64,000 bases of DNA from Siderastrea siderea (GCA_964030785.1 OZ034978.1:18788953-18852952), one strand, 5' to 3'. Counted from the first letter of the stretch, positions 1 to 12,881 are shown. Numbers and translations are program-made. Notes: generated by a model not told the origin, from the sequence alone.

Positions 1-295
1 GAAACTATTACCGGTAATAAATGTTACTTGCATTTCAACCTAGAAAAAAGTGTGCTATTGTTGTGGAAAACTAAAATAGCTGTTAGATCATTTCCGACAT
101 ATTTTCACAGGCTGTCATATGAAAAAACAGCTATAACAATATTGTACATTTTAGTTCTTTTACATACTGTTCAGTGGAGGTGGAATTTACAAGAGAACGT
201 CTAAGTTTTGTTTTTACTATTTCAAGCAATGCACAGCTTTAGTGTTAAAGCCAAAGTACTGACTCAGTTCAATGAAAGCCTAAGCACTGACTACA

Positions 296-722
296 GTCGA
301 AGCTCTCGTAAGCGACCACCTCGGGAATTCAGAAAAGTGGTCGCAACTAGAGCTGGTCGCTCAGGAGAAAGGGCTCTCGTAAGTGACCACATGATGAAAC
401 AATAGAGCTAGAGAGTGGTCGTTTGCAGGAGCTTTAAGCGTAAAGCTTGGCGTATGTTTATGGTTACTAATAGTTTTGTAGTAATAATATTAAATAGTTT
501 TTTAAAACCTATCACGGAAGAGGTCTGCGAAGGTACAAGTCAAGGCACCATTAGCACTTGGGATATGTATTACTCTAAATTTGAACACGAACCGAGTGCT
601 GTCATTAAAGTGTTAACCGAGTGGTCGCTTACGAGAACTTTAAAACAAAGGAAAAAGCCCGTTGGTAATTCACAAAAGTTGTCGCGGTAGCTTACGGGAG
701 CGGTCGCTTACGAGAGTGGTCG
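296..722. repeat. GTGGTCGC minisatellite cluster (unit 1 copy)
   Basis: Short degenerate direct and inverted copies of GTGGTCGCTTACGAGAG occur repeatedly here, for example CTCGTAAGCGACCAC on one strand and GTGGTCGCTTACGAGA on the other. Equivalent clusters lie at about 6500-7000, 17300-17980, 25350-25870, 28240-28745 and 36110-36540. U7 lacks it. The small ORFs of 65-101 codons across it follow the repeat and are not convincing genes. Confidence 0.7.
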
Positions 723-3240
723 GAAGGAGAGCTTTGACTGTATTTACAAAGGTTAAGGCGCGATGCCTTCAGATACAACTCGAACTCAATTCAAACTTAA
801 TTTTTTAAATACGAACGTCCAAATTTTGAGCTGAGTCTCAGTTGGAAATGGATGTTCTTACTTTTTAGGCAACTTAAGCCTGAGAACGTTCTAGCTATGC
901 TCTTAAGTAACATGATACAGCATTAAAGACTTGAAACTAATATACATGTATTGTCTTAGTATCTGGCGCCCATTTAGACTGCACAATTCAGTTAGACCAA
1001 ACTGATACCTTTAACTTAGATTGTCCGAATTTAAACCTGTATTTGAGTTCTTGTGAAAAACGTGGACAAACATAAAGACTTTCTAGCTAAATCTCAGCTT
1101 CGGTAGTTCTTAGCACTTTCTTTTAAGAGCAAAATTTTAAAAAAATTGGGCTAATTTGAGCCTCAACGTTCCTACAAAAAAGTTCTTATGGAAAAAAGCG
1201 TAACAGCAAATTCACCTTGAGGTACAATAAGATACGTTTATTTATTTATTTGTTTTAATGCACAACTAAGAAAGAGAATGAAAGCTAACTTATAAGTAAA
1301 TAGCTTTGACAACTTGACAGCTTAAAGAAGAGATAGCATCTCTTTCCAATGAGCCCTCCTTCCCTTGCTAGTTAAACAAAATACCATTGCGCATGCGTAC
1401 AACGAAATTATGGAAATTTTAGTGAATGGCTTCACTGTAAAAAGCACTATTTTAATTGAAACAATCATGCCGAGTAATTTGTTTTATCAAAACTAAACAG
1501 TACCATGAAAAATAAAATGACTGAACCGTGGACAGAAAAGTCATCCCACAATTGAGCCACGGTCAAGTTGTGGTGTTATAAATGGGCACCAAAACATAGC
1601 CCAAATCCCGTTGGGTGAAATGCTTGCTTTAGGGGCCACTACCGAGGGACGTACGTTCCTGCCATTGCCCCTGGGAAGGTCTGAGACAAAGGCCCTTGTC
1701 TATCCTAGATGGATAGCCTCTGAAGGAGAGGAGTGGATCACTAGCGAGTTAGAGTGGGCCGATGACCCTGTTCTATCAGGACGGAGGATGCCAGTAGCTG
1801 CGTCACAGTTGGAAAGGTTCCACGGCCGGCATGGTTAGTTCAATCAGCGAGGTAGCGTCCAAAAAAACGCTATAACTCAATTCAGACTACTCTTCGTCCA
1901 ACCCATTTTGTAATTTTCTTTTTTCAAAGAGGTAACAGGCACCCTTACTTCTGAGGAAACGTTTGTCCACGAGTGACAGGAATACTCTTTCTCTTTTATC
2001 TGTGAACGTCGCTTGCACTTGCATTTACGTTTGCGTCGCTCGTGTGAACCAGCCTTAAGTGTTTTTGTTAATCCAAGAGGAGTAACATAAAATAATCCAG
2101 CGCACGGCCACCCAAAAAACCCCCGCACTGCAGGCAAGTTTATGCCTTTTGTATCAATTTTGTACCAATAATTCATTACTTTGCCGAGAGTCTCAAAGGT
2201 TTCTTCTCGTCACAATTTTGTCTTTAGAACCTCACAAAAAATGCACGTGACACTGACAGGCTGCTGAAGTTGCAAAAACCTGAGCTTGGACTCATTAACA
2301 CTCAGGGTGGTGCGACTGTGCCTCTACAAATATCCGAAAATGACAACAACGCTCTGTACCTCAGAATTTGAGCTTTATTTTTCTGATCCACTGCCCAATG
2401 ATCTTTATTTGTAGCTGAGACTCGGGGCATATACACCTAGTAGAAGGCATGGCAAATTGCAACCAAAAATGCGATTTGACATGGACTGATAAGACTCGCA
2501 GAATAATCATCACCACAAACAGCTTATATTTTGTAGTTAAGTCTTCCAATCCCAAGCCCTTGCATCTATGATAATCTGTATTTTTTTTAATTCTTCGTAC
2601 ATTTATTCCACTTGTTCTCTTCCAGATAGCGTCCTCAACGTTCTAAACGTGGTTGCTGCTTTTGACTCTGCGAATGAAATCCTGAAGGTTACTTCCCTGT
2701 GGTGTTGTTGGTTAGGCTGTGCAAGGTGGCTCTAGCCTCTGAGTAAGTGCAGGAAATCCTAAAATGTTAAACTGAAATGAAAGCTACCGAGCAGTATCTT
2801 TCTGTGGTGCTGTTTGTGACACTGTACAAGGTGGTTCTAAATTTTGAGTGGTGTAAATTAAATCCTCATGTTTCACTGTTGAATCGTATGCTACCGAACA
2901 AAAGTACAGCACTTTTCCAACACTTCCCAAAATCTCTTTTAAGTATTATTGCCCCCAAAATGAACTGGGGTGCAATTAGGACCGACCTGGCAGCAGGATG
3001 GTACATGAAGAGATGTCACCTCAGTTTTCCCTTAGTTGGCGATTCTTTTTTCTCGTCTCCTTTTCTATGATAATGTCAATGTCCTGATAGAGTGAAATGA
3101 ACTTAGATAATTGGCTGTTTAGTCCAAGTTCTAAGATTACTTATTCGTCGTCAGATAATGTTATCAATTTTCCAGTTTCTCGAAGTAAGACATGGCTCCG
3201 CTGAGTTTCTGCTTCTTGTGTCAGTCACTAGTCGAGATAA

Positions 3241-5664
3241 TCACTCCTGCATTTCTGTGTCTAGTAAGTGATCCAGTAAATCTTTCTTCTTCTTTGCCGT
3301 TTTTGGAGCTGAGCAGGAGTTAAGTCGGCTATTGTAGCTCTCTAAGTAAGAATATGACTTTTGTTAGCATCGTTTGAAGAACTCAAAGGATACAGCGATG
3401 GAAATGTTCAGCGGTTCTTTTTCTAAGAGCCTCAACGCTGTCCTCGTCCTCGGCCCATTCTAGCACCAGTCTTCTCCCGTAAAAATGGGTACTGCTGCAT
3501 AGGGACTCGAATGCGCGCTATAAAGACATTCATATATCGTTCACTCAATTGCCTTTACCCACCCCACCAACCTAAACTTTCTTTAGCAGGAAGGTGCTAA
3601 TGGCTTAGTCAGGTGAACGAGTATGATTTCTAGACTGGTTAAGACGGTTCAATCGTTCCCCGTGTCGTTTCGTATTCATATCTCATCAGAAAGGCAGGAG
3701 TAAAACGCGTTCAGGAAAAAACAGAGTGATTTTGAGATATGCGTAACTGGGAAAGGTATTTCATGGACAGGCTTACCAGAGTATCATGTTCACCTAGGGG
3801 AAGGGGAAGGGGATGGAGAGAATGGAATTCCCTATCTCTCGTTTCTCTACTCTCCCCCCCCCCCCCCCGATACTCAGGCTACGGTCAGGCGGGTCAGGTC
3901 ATTTACCGACATACTGTTGCTTACTTTTGCGTCTTGCTTGGTGAGAAAGTCAACAAAGGCGAATCCTCTGTGGGTCCCAGTGCCCGACAGCTTCTTTGGA
4001 AGCCTCAAGGTTTTGATTTCGCCGAATGTGCTGCGAAGAAGAGACGAAAGTGCAAGTTAATTTATTACTGTGCTCCTTACACCCGTCTGGTCTAGTAGTC
4101 CAGTGCTGCTGAGGTCGCGGTTTGGAATCCAGCGCTATTATCTTTTTTAAGCTGAAACTACAAACACGTTTCTAAAAAAGCCAGTAAGAGGGCAGTACTA
4201 ACAGGAACGTGAGTGGGGTGGCCAAAGGCTAAAAATTTTCCTACAAATTTGAGCTCCATCACAGTTTGCAACTAGCCGCGCTTAATCAAAGTTGTAAACT
4301 TGTGTTTACTACGAACAGTCCCTCTTTTCCTAGCCTGTTCCAGGTTCTGAGAGTTCCAGTCAGCTTTGAACATACAGAACATGACATCGTAGTTTTTTAT
4401 TATTAGTAGTATTGTTTATTTGATTTATTTTAATATCACTTGCGAACTGTCCTAATAACGATTTTGCAAGTTATAGATGTAGACGTAGATGTAGTAGTGA
4501 GGGCGAAAAACAAATAAGGGGAAGCGAAAATAAGTCTCTCAAAGACTGGAACAAGCTACTCTTTTCTCTCAACGACAGTCGAGCCGGATCACGCGTGTGA
4601 AAGCTCTCCTCACGCCCAAAGGAGCGCTCGCCGCTTTGATCTAGCCATGTATGATTCTTCGCGCGAGCTCTATTTGTTTATCCCTAAACAAAAGAAATTA
4701 AATAAATAAAATAACGAATGCTGGCACTCTCCCTGGTTCGTATAAGCCTTATTTACTCACCCAAAGAATTCTTAGATTTCTTTTTCAGAAGCTTCAAAAG
4801 GAACATTTCACACCAGGATTTTTGAACTGTTTTGTTTCGCCAAAGACGCTGGCTTGCGTTGTGACGCCTTGTTGCTATAAACATGTGTAAAGAAAATAAA
4901 GAGTCAGCACTTTAAAACTGGAAGAAATTCACCTGTGTTTCATTCCTGAAGCTAAACTTTGAGTTACAGGGTAAAAAAGAAAAAATACTTTCGCCCAACG
5001 TGGGGCTCGAACCCACGACCCTGAGATGAAGAGTCTCATGCTCTACCGACTGAGCTAGCCGGGCGAGTTGGTCTCTAACTGCGAAATAAATATGACTTAG
5101 CTAAATTCTCCTTAAGTTTGAATTGACCAATCTGCGACTGAGGTTGCGTTTATTTTACTTTAGTCAGCCTATTTTCAGATCTGTAGACTGCAAAACAGTC
5201 TCTTTCTCTCAGATCTATCTCAAGACCGAAGTTGAATAGAGCGCACTACAATATCCGAAACCAGACCAAGTCAACATAACATTCCTCCTTCCTGCGTGCG
5301 TGGATTGTTTGGATTGCGATGTTCCTAAATGGAACAGAAAATAGAATTTTCGATCACTTACCCGAAAAAGAAAAAAGCGTAGTATTAAATAAACAAGATC
5401 CTAGAGACAAGCGTTTAGTCAAGTAATGTAACAAATATTATGGACAAATATTAACAAGCCGTCTGAAAAATGTTGTGCATTATTTTTTGTTTGTCACTTT
5501 GTCAAAGTTGATACTTAAAAAATTCTACTTGCCCGATTAAGAAAAGCACTCTACCCATGCAAACCATGGATGAAAGCAAAGAAAATGTAAGATGCGGCTG
5601 CCATTCACCTGGGTTTCCTGTGCGACATCTTGAGTTCCAGAATGTGATCTTCAAGTGACGAGTT
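3241..5664 (-). pseudogene. RBM19 terminal exons a-e, unit 1, nonsense codon in exon b
   Basis: Exons: a 5664-5609, b 4874-4761, c 4030-3925, d 3517-3394 and e 3308-3241. In exon b the Lys codon that follows KEI in RRM6 is TAA, so translation would stop at the start of RRM6. Exons c, d and e stay open ([17 protein letters not shown] and the KKKKDLLD tail with Asp to His in the next block). Splice sites look normal. No upstream RBM19 exons occur in this unit. Confidence 0.75.
4992..5064 (-). tRNA. tRNA-Lys(CTT), unit 1, position 37 altered
   Basis: This 73-nt cloverleaf on the minus strand has acceptor GCCCGGC/GTTGGGC, anticodon CTT and T-loop TTCGAGC. A T-rich polymerase III terminator follows. 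Unlike the other copies, the base 3' of the anticodon is C instead of A (loop CTCTTCA), which removes the normally invariant purine 37, so function is doubtful. It lies in the RBM19 intron between exons a and b, same strand. Confidence 0.9.
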
Positions 5665-5837
5665 CTGAATGAAAACATTACGAAAAATAAGGTGTTGGTT
5701 ACTTTTGATCAGTAAAATATAATTAGGAGAAAAGACAATCTACAACTGAAACATACGGGGAAAGAAGCGAATGACTAGAAAAATCGACAGGTGACGATCT
5801 CACGAAGCAAACTATTGTACAAATTGGTGCTACGAAC

Positions 5838-5909
5838 TCCCACATGGTCTAGCGGTTAGGATTTCTGGTTTTCACCCAGGCGGCCCGGGTTCGACTCCCG
5901 GTGTGGGAA
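5838..5909 (+). tRNA. tRNA-Glu(TTC), unit 1
   Basis: A 72-nt cloverleaf including discriminator A: acceptor TCCCACA/TGTGGGA, anticodon arm CTGG-TTTTCAC-CCAG with anticodon TTC, and T-loop TTCGACT. A T-run follows within about 15 nt. It is antisense to RBM19 and sits just upstream of exon a. Confidence 0.96.
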
Positions 5910-7892
5910 ACAAATGTCATTTTTTATTTCTTATTTTTGTAGTTTTTGTACTTTTAACATTTCTATTTTTATCCACGGTAAACATCTTTGTAAAAAATTT
6001 TGTTTTTATTTGCGTAAAACGTGAATGAAACTTTACACAACGATACGCCCCCGGCCCCCGCCCGAGGTTATTCACTACAACTGCCAAAGGGACTATAATG
6101 TCAGCTGTTTGTTGCCAAACTTTGCAATGCCACATTTACATATACGAAAACCTAAACTGATAATGGTCCAGTTTTGTTCAGAGATACTACAATAGCGCAG
6201 TGAAACTATTAACGGTAATAAATGTTACTTGCATTTCAACCTAGAAAAAAGTGCGCTATTGTTGTGGAAACTAAAATAGTTGTTAGATCATTTCCGACAT
6301 ATTTTCACAGAAAAGTCTGTCATAAGAAAAACCAGCTATAACAATATTGTACATTTTAGTTCTTTTACATACTGTTCAGTGGAGGTGGAGTTTACAAGAG
6401 AACGTCTAAGTTTTGTTTTTACTATTTCAAGCAATGCGCCGCTTTAGTGTTGAAGCCAAAGTACTGACTCATTTCAATAAAAGCCTAAGCACTGACTACA
6501 GTCGAAGCTCTCGTAAGCGACCACCTCGGGAATTCAGAAAAGTGGTCGCAACTAGGGCTGGTCGCTCAGGAGAAAGGGCTCTCGTAAGCGACCACATGAT
6601 GAAACAATAGAGCAAGAGAGTGGTCGTTTCCAGGAGCTTTAAGCGTAAAGCTTGGCGTATGTTTATGGTTACTAATAGTTTTGTAGTAATAATATTAAAT
6701 AGTTTTTTAAAACCTATCACGGAAGAGGTCCGCGACGGTACAAGTCAAGGAACCATTAGCATTTGGGATATGTATTACTCTAAATTTGAACACAAACCGA
6801 GTGCTTTCATTAAAGTGTTGACCGAGTGGTCGCTTTTGAGAACTTAAAAAAAAAAAGGAAAAAGCCTGTTGGTAATTCACAAAAGTGGTCGCGGTCGCTT
6901 ACGAGAGCTTTTCATTACAGAGTTTAAGTGAAGAGTCAAACGGGGTTTCACAATGCTGGGCGTAAGTAGAGCTTATCGCTTACGAGAGTGGTCGCAAGGA
7001 GAGCTTTGACTGTATTTACAAAGGTTTAGGCGCGATGCCTTCAGATACAACTCGAACTCAATTCAAACTTAATTTTTTTTAAATACGAACGTCCAAACTT
7101 TGAGCTGAGTCTCAGCTGGAAATCTATGTTCTTACTTTTTGGGCAACTTAAGCCTGAGAACGTTCTAACTATGCTCTTAAGTAACATGATACAGCATTAA
7201 AGACTCGACACTAATATACATGTATTGTCTTTATAGTATCTGGCACCCATTTAGACTGCACAATTACTCAGACCATACTGTTACCTTTAACTTAGATTGT
7301 CCGAATTTAAACCTGTATTTGAGTTCTTGTGAAAAACGTGGACAAACATAAAGACTTTCTAGCTAAATCTCAGCTTCGGTAGTTCTTAGCATGCTCTTTT
7401 AAGAGCAAAATTTAAAAACATTTGGGCTAATTTGAGCCTCAACGTTCCTACAAAAAAGTTCTTATGGAAAAAAGTGTAACAGCAAATTCACCTTGAGTTA
7501 CAATAAGATACGTTTATTTATTTATTCTTTTGTTTTAATGCACAACTAAGAAAGAGAATGAAAGTTAAATTATCAGTAAATAGCTTTGACAACTTGACAG
7601 CTTAAAGAAGAGCCAGCGTCTCTTTCCAATGAGCCCTCCTTCCCTTGCTAGTTAACAAATTACCATTGCGTATGCTTACAACGAAATTATGGAAATTTTA
7701 GTGAATGGCTTCACTGTTAAAAACACTATTTTAATTGAAAAAATCATGCCGAGTAATTTGTTTAATCAAAACCAAACAGTACCATGAAGAATAAAATGAC
7801 TGAACCGTGGACAGAAAAGTCATCCCACAATTGAGCCACGGTCAAGTTGTGGTGTTATAAATGGGCACCAAAACATAGCCTAAATCCGGTTG

Positions 7893-10207
7893 TATGGAAA
7901 GCCATAACTTTCTTATGTAATCAGTGAGCTGTAGGTGATGATGTTTCATCGTGATGTGGTGTAGTTTTGTCACTTTGTACTTTAATTGCGTTGTTATGTA
8001 TTGTGGTTTTGTCATTACGTTATGAGGTTTCATCATTATGTATTGTGGCGTTGGCATTACGTGACGAGGTTCGGTCATTGTGTGATGCGGTGTTATCATT
8101 ATGTGGTGTGGTTATTTCTTTACGTGGTGTGGTTTCATCATTATGTGGTGAGGTTATTCAATAACGTGTTGTAATCTTGTCATTATATGATGTGGTTACT
8201 TTATTATGTGGTGCAGCTCCTTCTTTATGTGGTTAACGCGTTACGTGATGCGGTTTTACCCTTATGTTGTGTGGTTTTCTTTACTAAGCAATGTCACTTT
8301 CATTTCCGGTGTCAAACTATTACCCAGGCTTTACTCATCCTGAAGAACCGGCTTAACCAGTTTTTAGAACGATCCTTAGGGTATAATGGGGGTGACAAGC
8401 CTACAAGGCTCCCACGCTCGTGTTTTAGCCGTTTCCATAACTTTGCTCTCACGAGTTTATCAGTTTTTAAGGACCTTCCTTTCTTTAGTATATATGATAT
8501 CAATGGCGGTTCCTCAAAGATTTCGTTAAGTAATGGCTGTTTTTTAATCAAATGCCATTTGTTCCTGATAATCTGTTTCAAATTGGGCACTGTCTGGTTG
8601 GTATTGCGTTACAAAGGGCAAGATTCGTTTATTTCCTCTGCAGTTTTGGAGGGCTAGCTTTGTGCCTTCAAAATTCACTTCTGATAGTGAATTTTGTATA
8701 AAACTTTTTAGGTAACTTCTCTTTTGGAGGTGTTTTTTGAAGTTTTTGATCAACTCTTTAAACAATGTCTTAGAAGCGTTTGTTCTCAGTGGTCTCAAAG
8801 CCTCTTCTTTAATGAAACCTCTTTTGAAATGCGTGCGTACATCAAGTACTGCGGCTTTTTTGAATCTCTCTCCTTTGTATACGCTAGTATCCAAGAACGT
8901 CGTTGATATTTCAGCAGTAATTTTGATTGAAGGGTGGTGTTTATTTGCTTGCTCAATGAACTTAGTTATTTCCTCTCTCTAGTGCTAACGTTCTAGAGTG
9001 AAAAAACGTCATCCATGAAGCATTTATATACGAGCGGTTTTATCACGCTTTGGCATCTGTTTCAACTTTCGCCATGAAAAAGTTGGCAAAGGCAAATGAC
9101 ATTTTAATATCCATGGCGGTGCCGTGTGGGCTGTAGATAGTTTTTTTCCCATTAAAGTGGAAGGAATTTTCCTGTAGGATAAACCTTAGAGTTCGTTCTA
9201 GTAGTGACGTAAGGATGGGAATTTCATTTTGATAGAAAGAGACGTATGTTCTGCATACGGTTTGGATCCCTTCTTCTTGTGGTATACTGTATTTGTATAT
9301 AGGCTCGTAGCGTCCATTGAGACAAATAACGCCTTCTCTGGTACCTTAGACTGTACTCTCTGAAACGAAAAGTAATGATGCGATGTCCTTAATTTTGAAG
9401 CTTTCTTCCGGGTACATGTAGCTATCTAAGACTGACTTCAAAATCAAATACTCAGGTGCGCCGCAACCTTGTGTTCGTGGTTTTTGTAGCAGTGAATAGC
9501 TTCCAAAGTTTAGACACTTTAACCTTAATTTCATCATTGTGTTTCGATGGTTCATCCCCAAACATTGCATTTGGTTGAAAGATAACTTGGATATTTCATC
9601 CAATGTCATCTTTTCACGTTGGATGTACAAGGTGCACTTTTCAAGCACCTTTGACAAATTTAATATCGCTTCTCACTCCCGCCATCTTTGCTTTACCTCT
9701 TACCTTGGAAGAGTAGGCCTAATGGTATCGTTCTAAAAACTGGTTAAGCCGGTTCTTCAAGATGAGTAAAGCCTGGGTAATAGTTTGACACCGGAAGTGA
9801 AAGTGACATTGCTTAGTAAAGAAAACCACATAACATAAAGGTAAAACCGCATCACATAACGCGTTAACCACATAAAGAAGGAACTGCACCACATAATAAA
9901 GTAACCACATCATATAATGACAAGATTACAACACGTTATCGAATAACCTCACCACGTAATGATGAAACCACACCACATAAAGAAATAACCACACCACATA
10001 ATGATAACACCGCATCACACAATGACCGAACCTCGTCACGTAATGACAACGCCACGATACATAATGATGAAATCTCATAACGTAATGACAAAACCACAAT
10101 ACATAACAACGCAATTAAAGTACAAAGTGACAAAACTACACCACATCACGATAAAACGTCATCACCTACAGATCACTGATCACATAAGAAAGTTAGGGCT
10201 TTCCATA
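7893..10207. mobile_element. Foldback element with 481-bp inverted arms around a Penelope-like core
   Basis: The left arm (7893-8373) and right arm (9727-10207) are inverted copies of equal length. They start TATGGAAAGC and consist largely of a degenerate ATGTGGTG-rich minisatellite. The host sequence GGTTG is present on both sides (7888-7892 and 10209-10213), and units U1, U3, U5 and U6 show the uninterrupted site, so this is a 5-bp target duplication. The innermost 90 bp or so of both arms are Penelope-like coding sequence, so the palindrome was made from, or captured, the retroelement. Confidence 0.85.
8312..9657 (-). pseudogene. Penelope-like retroelement reverse transcriptase, decayed
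   Basis: Read on the minus strand in several frames, the spacer encodes a recognisable Penelope-like RT in order: MDATSLYTN (RT motif A region, about 9335-9300), FHFNGK then PHGTAMDI (about 9160-9110), FANFFMAKVE, the catalytic-type box KCFMDDVF (about 9028-9005), then FLDTSVYKGERF, THFKRGFIKEEALRPLRTN (8894-8544) and PLISY-KGRSLK-LVRAKLW (8590-8312). Several frameshifts and a stop near 9041 break it. The GIY-YIG endonuclease expected at the C-terminus of canonical members is not visible; the sequence runs into the left foldback arm. The family call rests on motif order and spacing. Confidence 0.85.
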
Positions 10208-11950
10208 GGGTTGGGTGAAATGCTCGCTTTAGGGGCCACTACCGAGGGACGTACGTTCCTGCCATTGCCCCTGGGACAAAGGCCCTTGTCTATCCCAGAT
10301 GGATAGCCTCTGAAGGAGAGGGGTAGGTTTGGCAGGTTACAGTAGGCAAATAACCCTGTTCTATCAGGACGGAGGATGCCAGTAGCTGCGTCACAGTTGG
10401 AAAGGTTCCACGGCCGGCATGGTTAGTTCAATCAGCGAGGTAGCGTCCAAAAGAACGCTATAACTCAATTCAGACTACTCTTCGTCCAACCCATTTTGTA
10501 ATTAATTTTCTTTTTTCAAAGTGGTTCTGAGGAAACGTTTGTCCACGAGTGACAGGAATGCTTTTTCTCTTTTATCTGTGAACGTCGCTTGCACTTGCAT
10601 TTGCGTTTGCGTCGCTCGTGTGAACCAGCCTTAAGTGTTTTTGTTAATACAAGAGGAGTAACATAAAATAATCCAGCGCACGGCCACCCAAAAAACCCCC
10701 GCACTGCAGGCAAGTTTATGCCTTTCGTATCAATTTTTGTACCAATAATTCATTACTTTGCCGCGAGTCTCAAAGGTTTCTTCTCGTCACAATTTTGTCT
10801 TTAGAACCTCACAAAAAATTTGCGTGACAGTACAAGTTGCTGAAGTTGCAAAAACCTGAGCTTGGACTGATTAACACTCAGGGTGGTGCGACTGTGCCTC
10901 TACAAATATCCGAAAATGACAACAACGCTCTGTACCTCAGAATTTGAGCTTTATTTTTCTGATCCACTGCCCAGAATGTTGCGACACATCCGGGACTTTT
11001 ACGCCCTTTCTCGCGCGAACATTTGAAAGCTCGTTAGCGAGAGTACACAAAATAACGAAGAAAGTAGGACAAAACCGGTCAGCACCACTCGGAAGTTTTA
11101 ATTTTACGGGAAAACGGTTAAGTTTACTGGTTAGCGTTCATATGGCTTTTGTAGAAGGGATGTTAATAAAGCAAATGCGACTGTTTTTAGGTGTGTAGTT
11201 GTTTGGGAAGCATTATCGTTTTCGACCTCAAATGTAGCTATTTTTACACTCCGTCTGTATGGGACCGACACTTTTAGATTGAAAATCTCGCGAAATAAGA
11301 TGTAAGCAAGTTGGCGTTCATATGGCTATTTATGTTTGACATTTAAAGACTCACTTGCCGAGTTTTCGCGCAAATCTGACAGTTGGAAGTATTATAGATT
11401 TCAGCTTTTCTGAAACCAACTCCCACAAAACTGAACTTACATCCAAAAACGTCCCACAGAGCCCCCCACGGGAGTTGATTTGACCGCTTTTAAACTTCCC
11501 GCGAGTGTTCTAATGAATTCATAACTCCGCCTCCATAAACAATAGAGCGCAAGCCATTGTAATAAAGCATTGTATTGCGGTGTGAGTCAGTAAAGTGTGA
11601 GAAACTGATAATAACACCAGAATTCCGCAAAAAAAAAAACCAAAAAAAGACACACACACGTGTTTTCGCGATTGCTGTATGTTACGCAGATGTCACGTCT
11701 CCACGATAACTGCGATCATAAACAGCTTAACGAACACCTCACACATATTGACCACGCATAGAAGCATATTCCCCTTTCTAGTATGATCCAGATGATTATT
11801 GGCGTAAATAAAAACCTTTTAAATGCCTTGTTCACGCAAAAGCATTATTTTAATAGACACCTGTTGACACAGGGTACTATAAGGCATTACCGCTTTGCTT
11901 GAGTTACTTTCGACAACACCAAACGTATAGAGTTTATCTACTCTATGTAC

Positions 11951-12204
11951 TCTGCTTTGCCTCCCTTAATTCGTTTAGCCACTATGCGTTCAACTTCATA
12001 AACACCCATAATAGAGGGCTTAGCCTTGGGACGGTATTTCGAAGTAAAGCTATGATCGCGAACATCACTCAACAATGACGCGTAAAAGCCTTGAGGGTGT
12101 CTTGTGCGTTTTGACATGTTGTCTCTAAGAAGTTGCTTAGCAACTGAATGACTTGAAATCAAAGCCAACCTTTTATATCGTTTGATCGATCTAAACGGAT
12201 CCAA
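11951..12204 (-). pseudogene. Partial chromodomain exon
   Basis: An ORF of 88 codons starts MDPFRSIKRYK and ends in YEVERIVAKRIKGGKAEYIE, which matches the first half of a chromodomain (Y-x-VE-x-I-x-x-x-R-x-x-x-G-x-x-EY). The reading frame hits a stop soon after. A possible donor (GCAGA then GTACAT) at 11950 lies within the domain, so this could be a captured 5' exon of a CBX, CDYL or MPP8-like gene or of a chromodomain-bearing retroelement. No partner exon with the WKGY half is visible in the window, so it is probably a non-functional fragment. Confidence 0.55.
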
Positions 12205-12379
12205 AATTGAATAATTATTTTCGCGAACAATAGAATGTTAATTCCCACAAGGGTAATTCATGGCGTGGGCCGGTTTGAGGCGGGCGCTTGTTTATTTATG
12301 ATCACACAATAAAGAAAGTAAGGCTTGTTTATTTCACTTTTCTCTTTGTCTTCCTGCAATGATAAGATTATTTTGGTAA

Positions 12380-12402
12380 ACTGAAGTCCTCAGGACTTCA
12401 GT
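12380..12402. repeat. Perfect short hairpin
   Basis: ACTGAAGTCCT and its reverse complement are separated by a single base. It lies in the U2 replacement segment. Confidence 0.8.
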
Positions 12403-12881
12403 TAAGCGGTGCTAAGGGAGCGAACGTAATTTCCAATAACTGCGATCCGCTTGCAAAGTCATAAAATGACGCGCGTCAAAATTTGTCGCGCACCGGTCTA
12501 GTTGCGCGTGGTTTAATTCTTCGCGCTGAAGTGATTCATGAAGCGCGATGAAGCTCGCTAGACACAAACAGGTCTGTAGACAAACAGGACAAATGATTTT
12601 TTGCAAAGCGTGAGTCAAATTTTTGGCCCTTTTAAGTCGCGCGTGGCTAACCTTTCGCACTACAAGCTCGCTAGTCAGCACACATACCGACAGCCCGGGG
12701 TTTTTTTGCGAATGCAATTCCTGCAAAGCGGGAGAAATAATTTTTGGCGCTTCTCTCGTGGCGGGCAGGTAATATTTCGCGCTGGCCTCAACCGCCTTAA
12801 AACCGCTTGGTTTGCCTAACCTATTTCAGATAACGTTTAGACAATCCATGATAAAATTTGCTCGCGAACTCTTTGACGAAT

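Larger units (their letters stand above)
1..6201. repeat. Tandem unit U1 (about 6.2 kb)
   Basis: This is the leftmost copy and carries none of the large insertions, so it serves as the reference. In order: a GTGGTCGC-type minisatellite cluster (about 296-722), about 2.5 kb of anonymous DNA with small lineage-specific ORFs, RBM19 exons e-a (3241-5664, minus) with a C homopolymer near 3857-3869, tRNA-Lys and tRNA-Glu. It shares small variants with U6 (for example the GTCTGCGAAGG variant near 522 and 36339), which makes U1 and U6 close relatives. Apart from RBM19 exons and tRNAs I recognise no gene in it. Confidence 0.9.

Noticed and set aside
208..690. ORFs of 65 and 91 codons repeated in most units
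   Set aside because: They span the GTGGTCGC repeat cluster, break differently between units by indels, and have no recognisable domain or start context.
2777..3070. Recurring 63-118 codon ORF (LSVVLFVTLYKVVL type) in every full unit, and its antisense
   Set aside because: Start, length and frame change between units through small indels, and neither strand shows codon-level conservation. It is probably non-coding DNA downstream of RBM19.
3739..4095. Plus-strand ORF ending [19 protein letters not shown], repeated in units
   Set aside because: It is the antisense shadow of RBM19 exon c plus the adjacent C-tract; the minus strand carries the RRM6 RNP1 motif.
7967..8164. Hydrophobic repeat ORFs in the foldback arms
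   Set aside because: They are translations of a GTGG-rich minisatellite present as inverted copies; no start context or domain.
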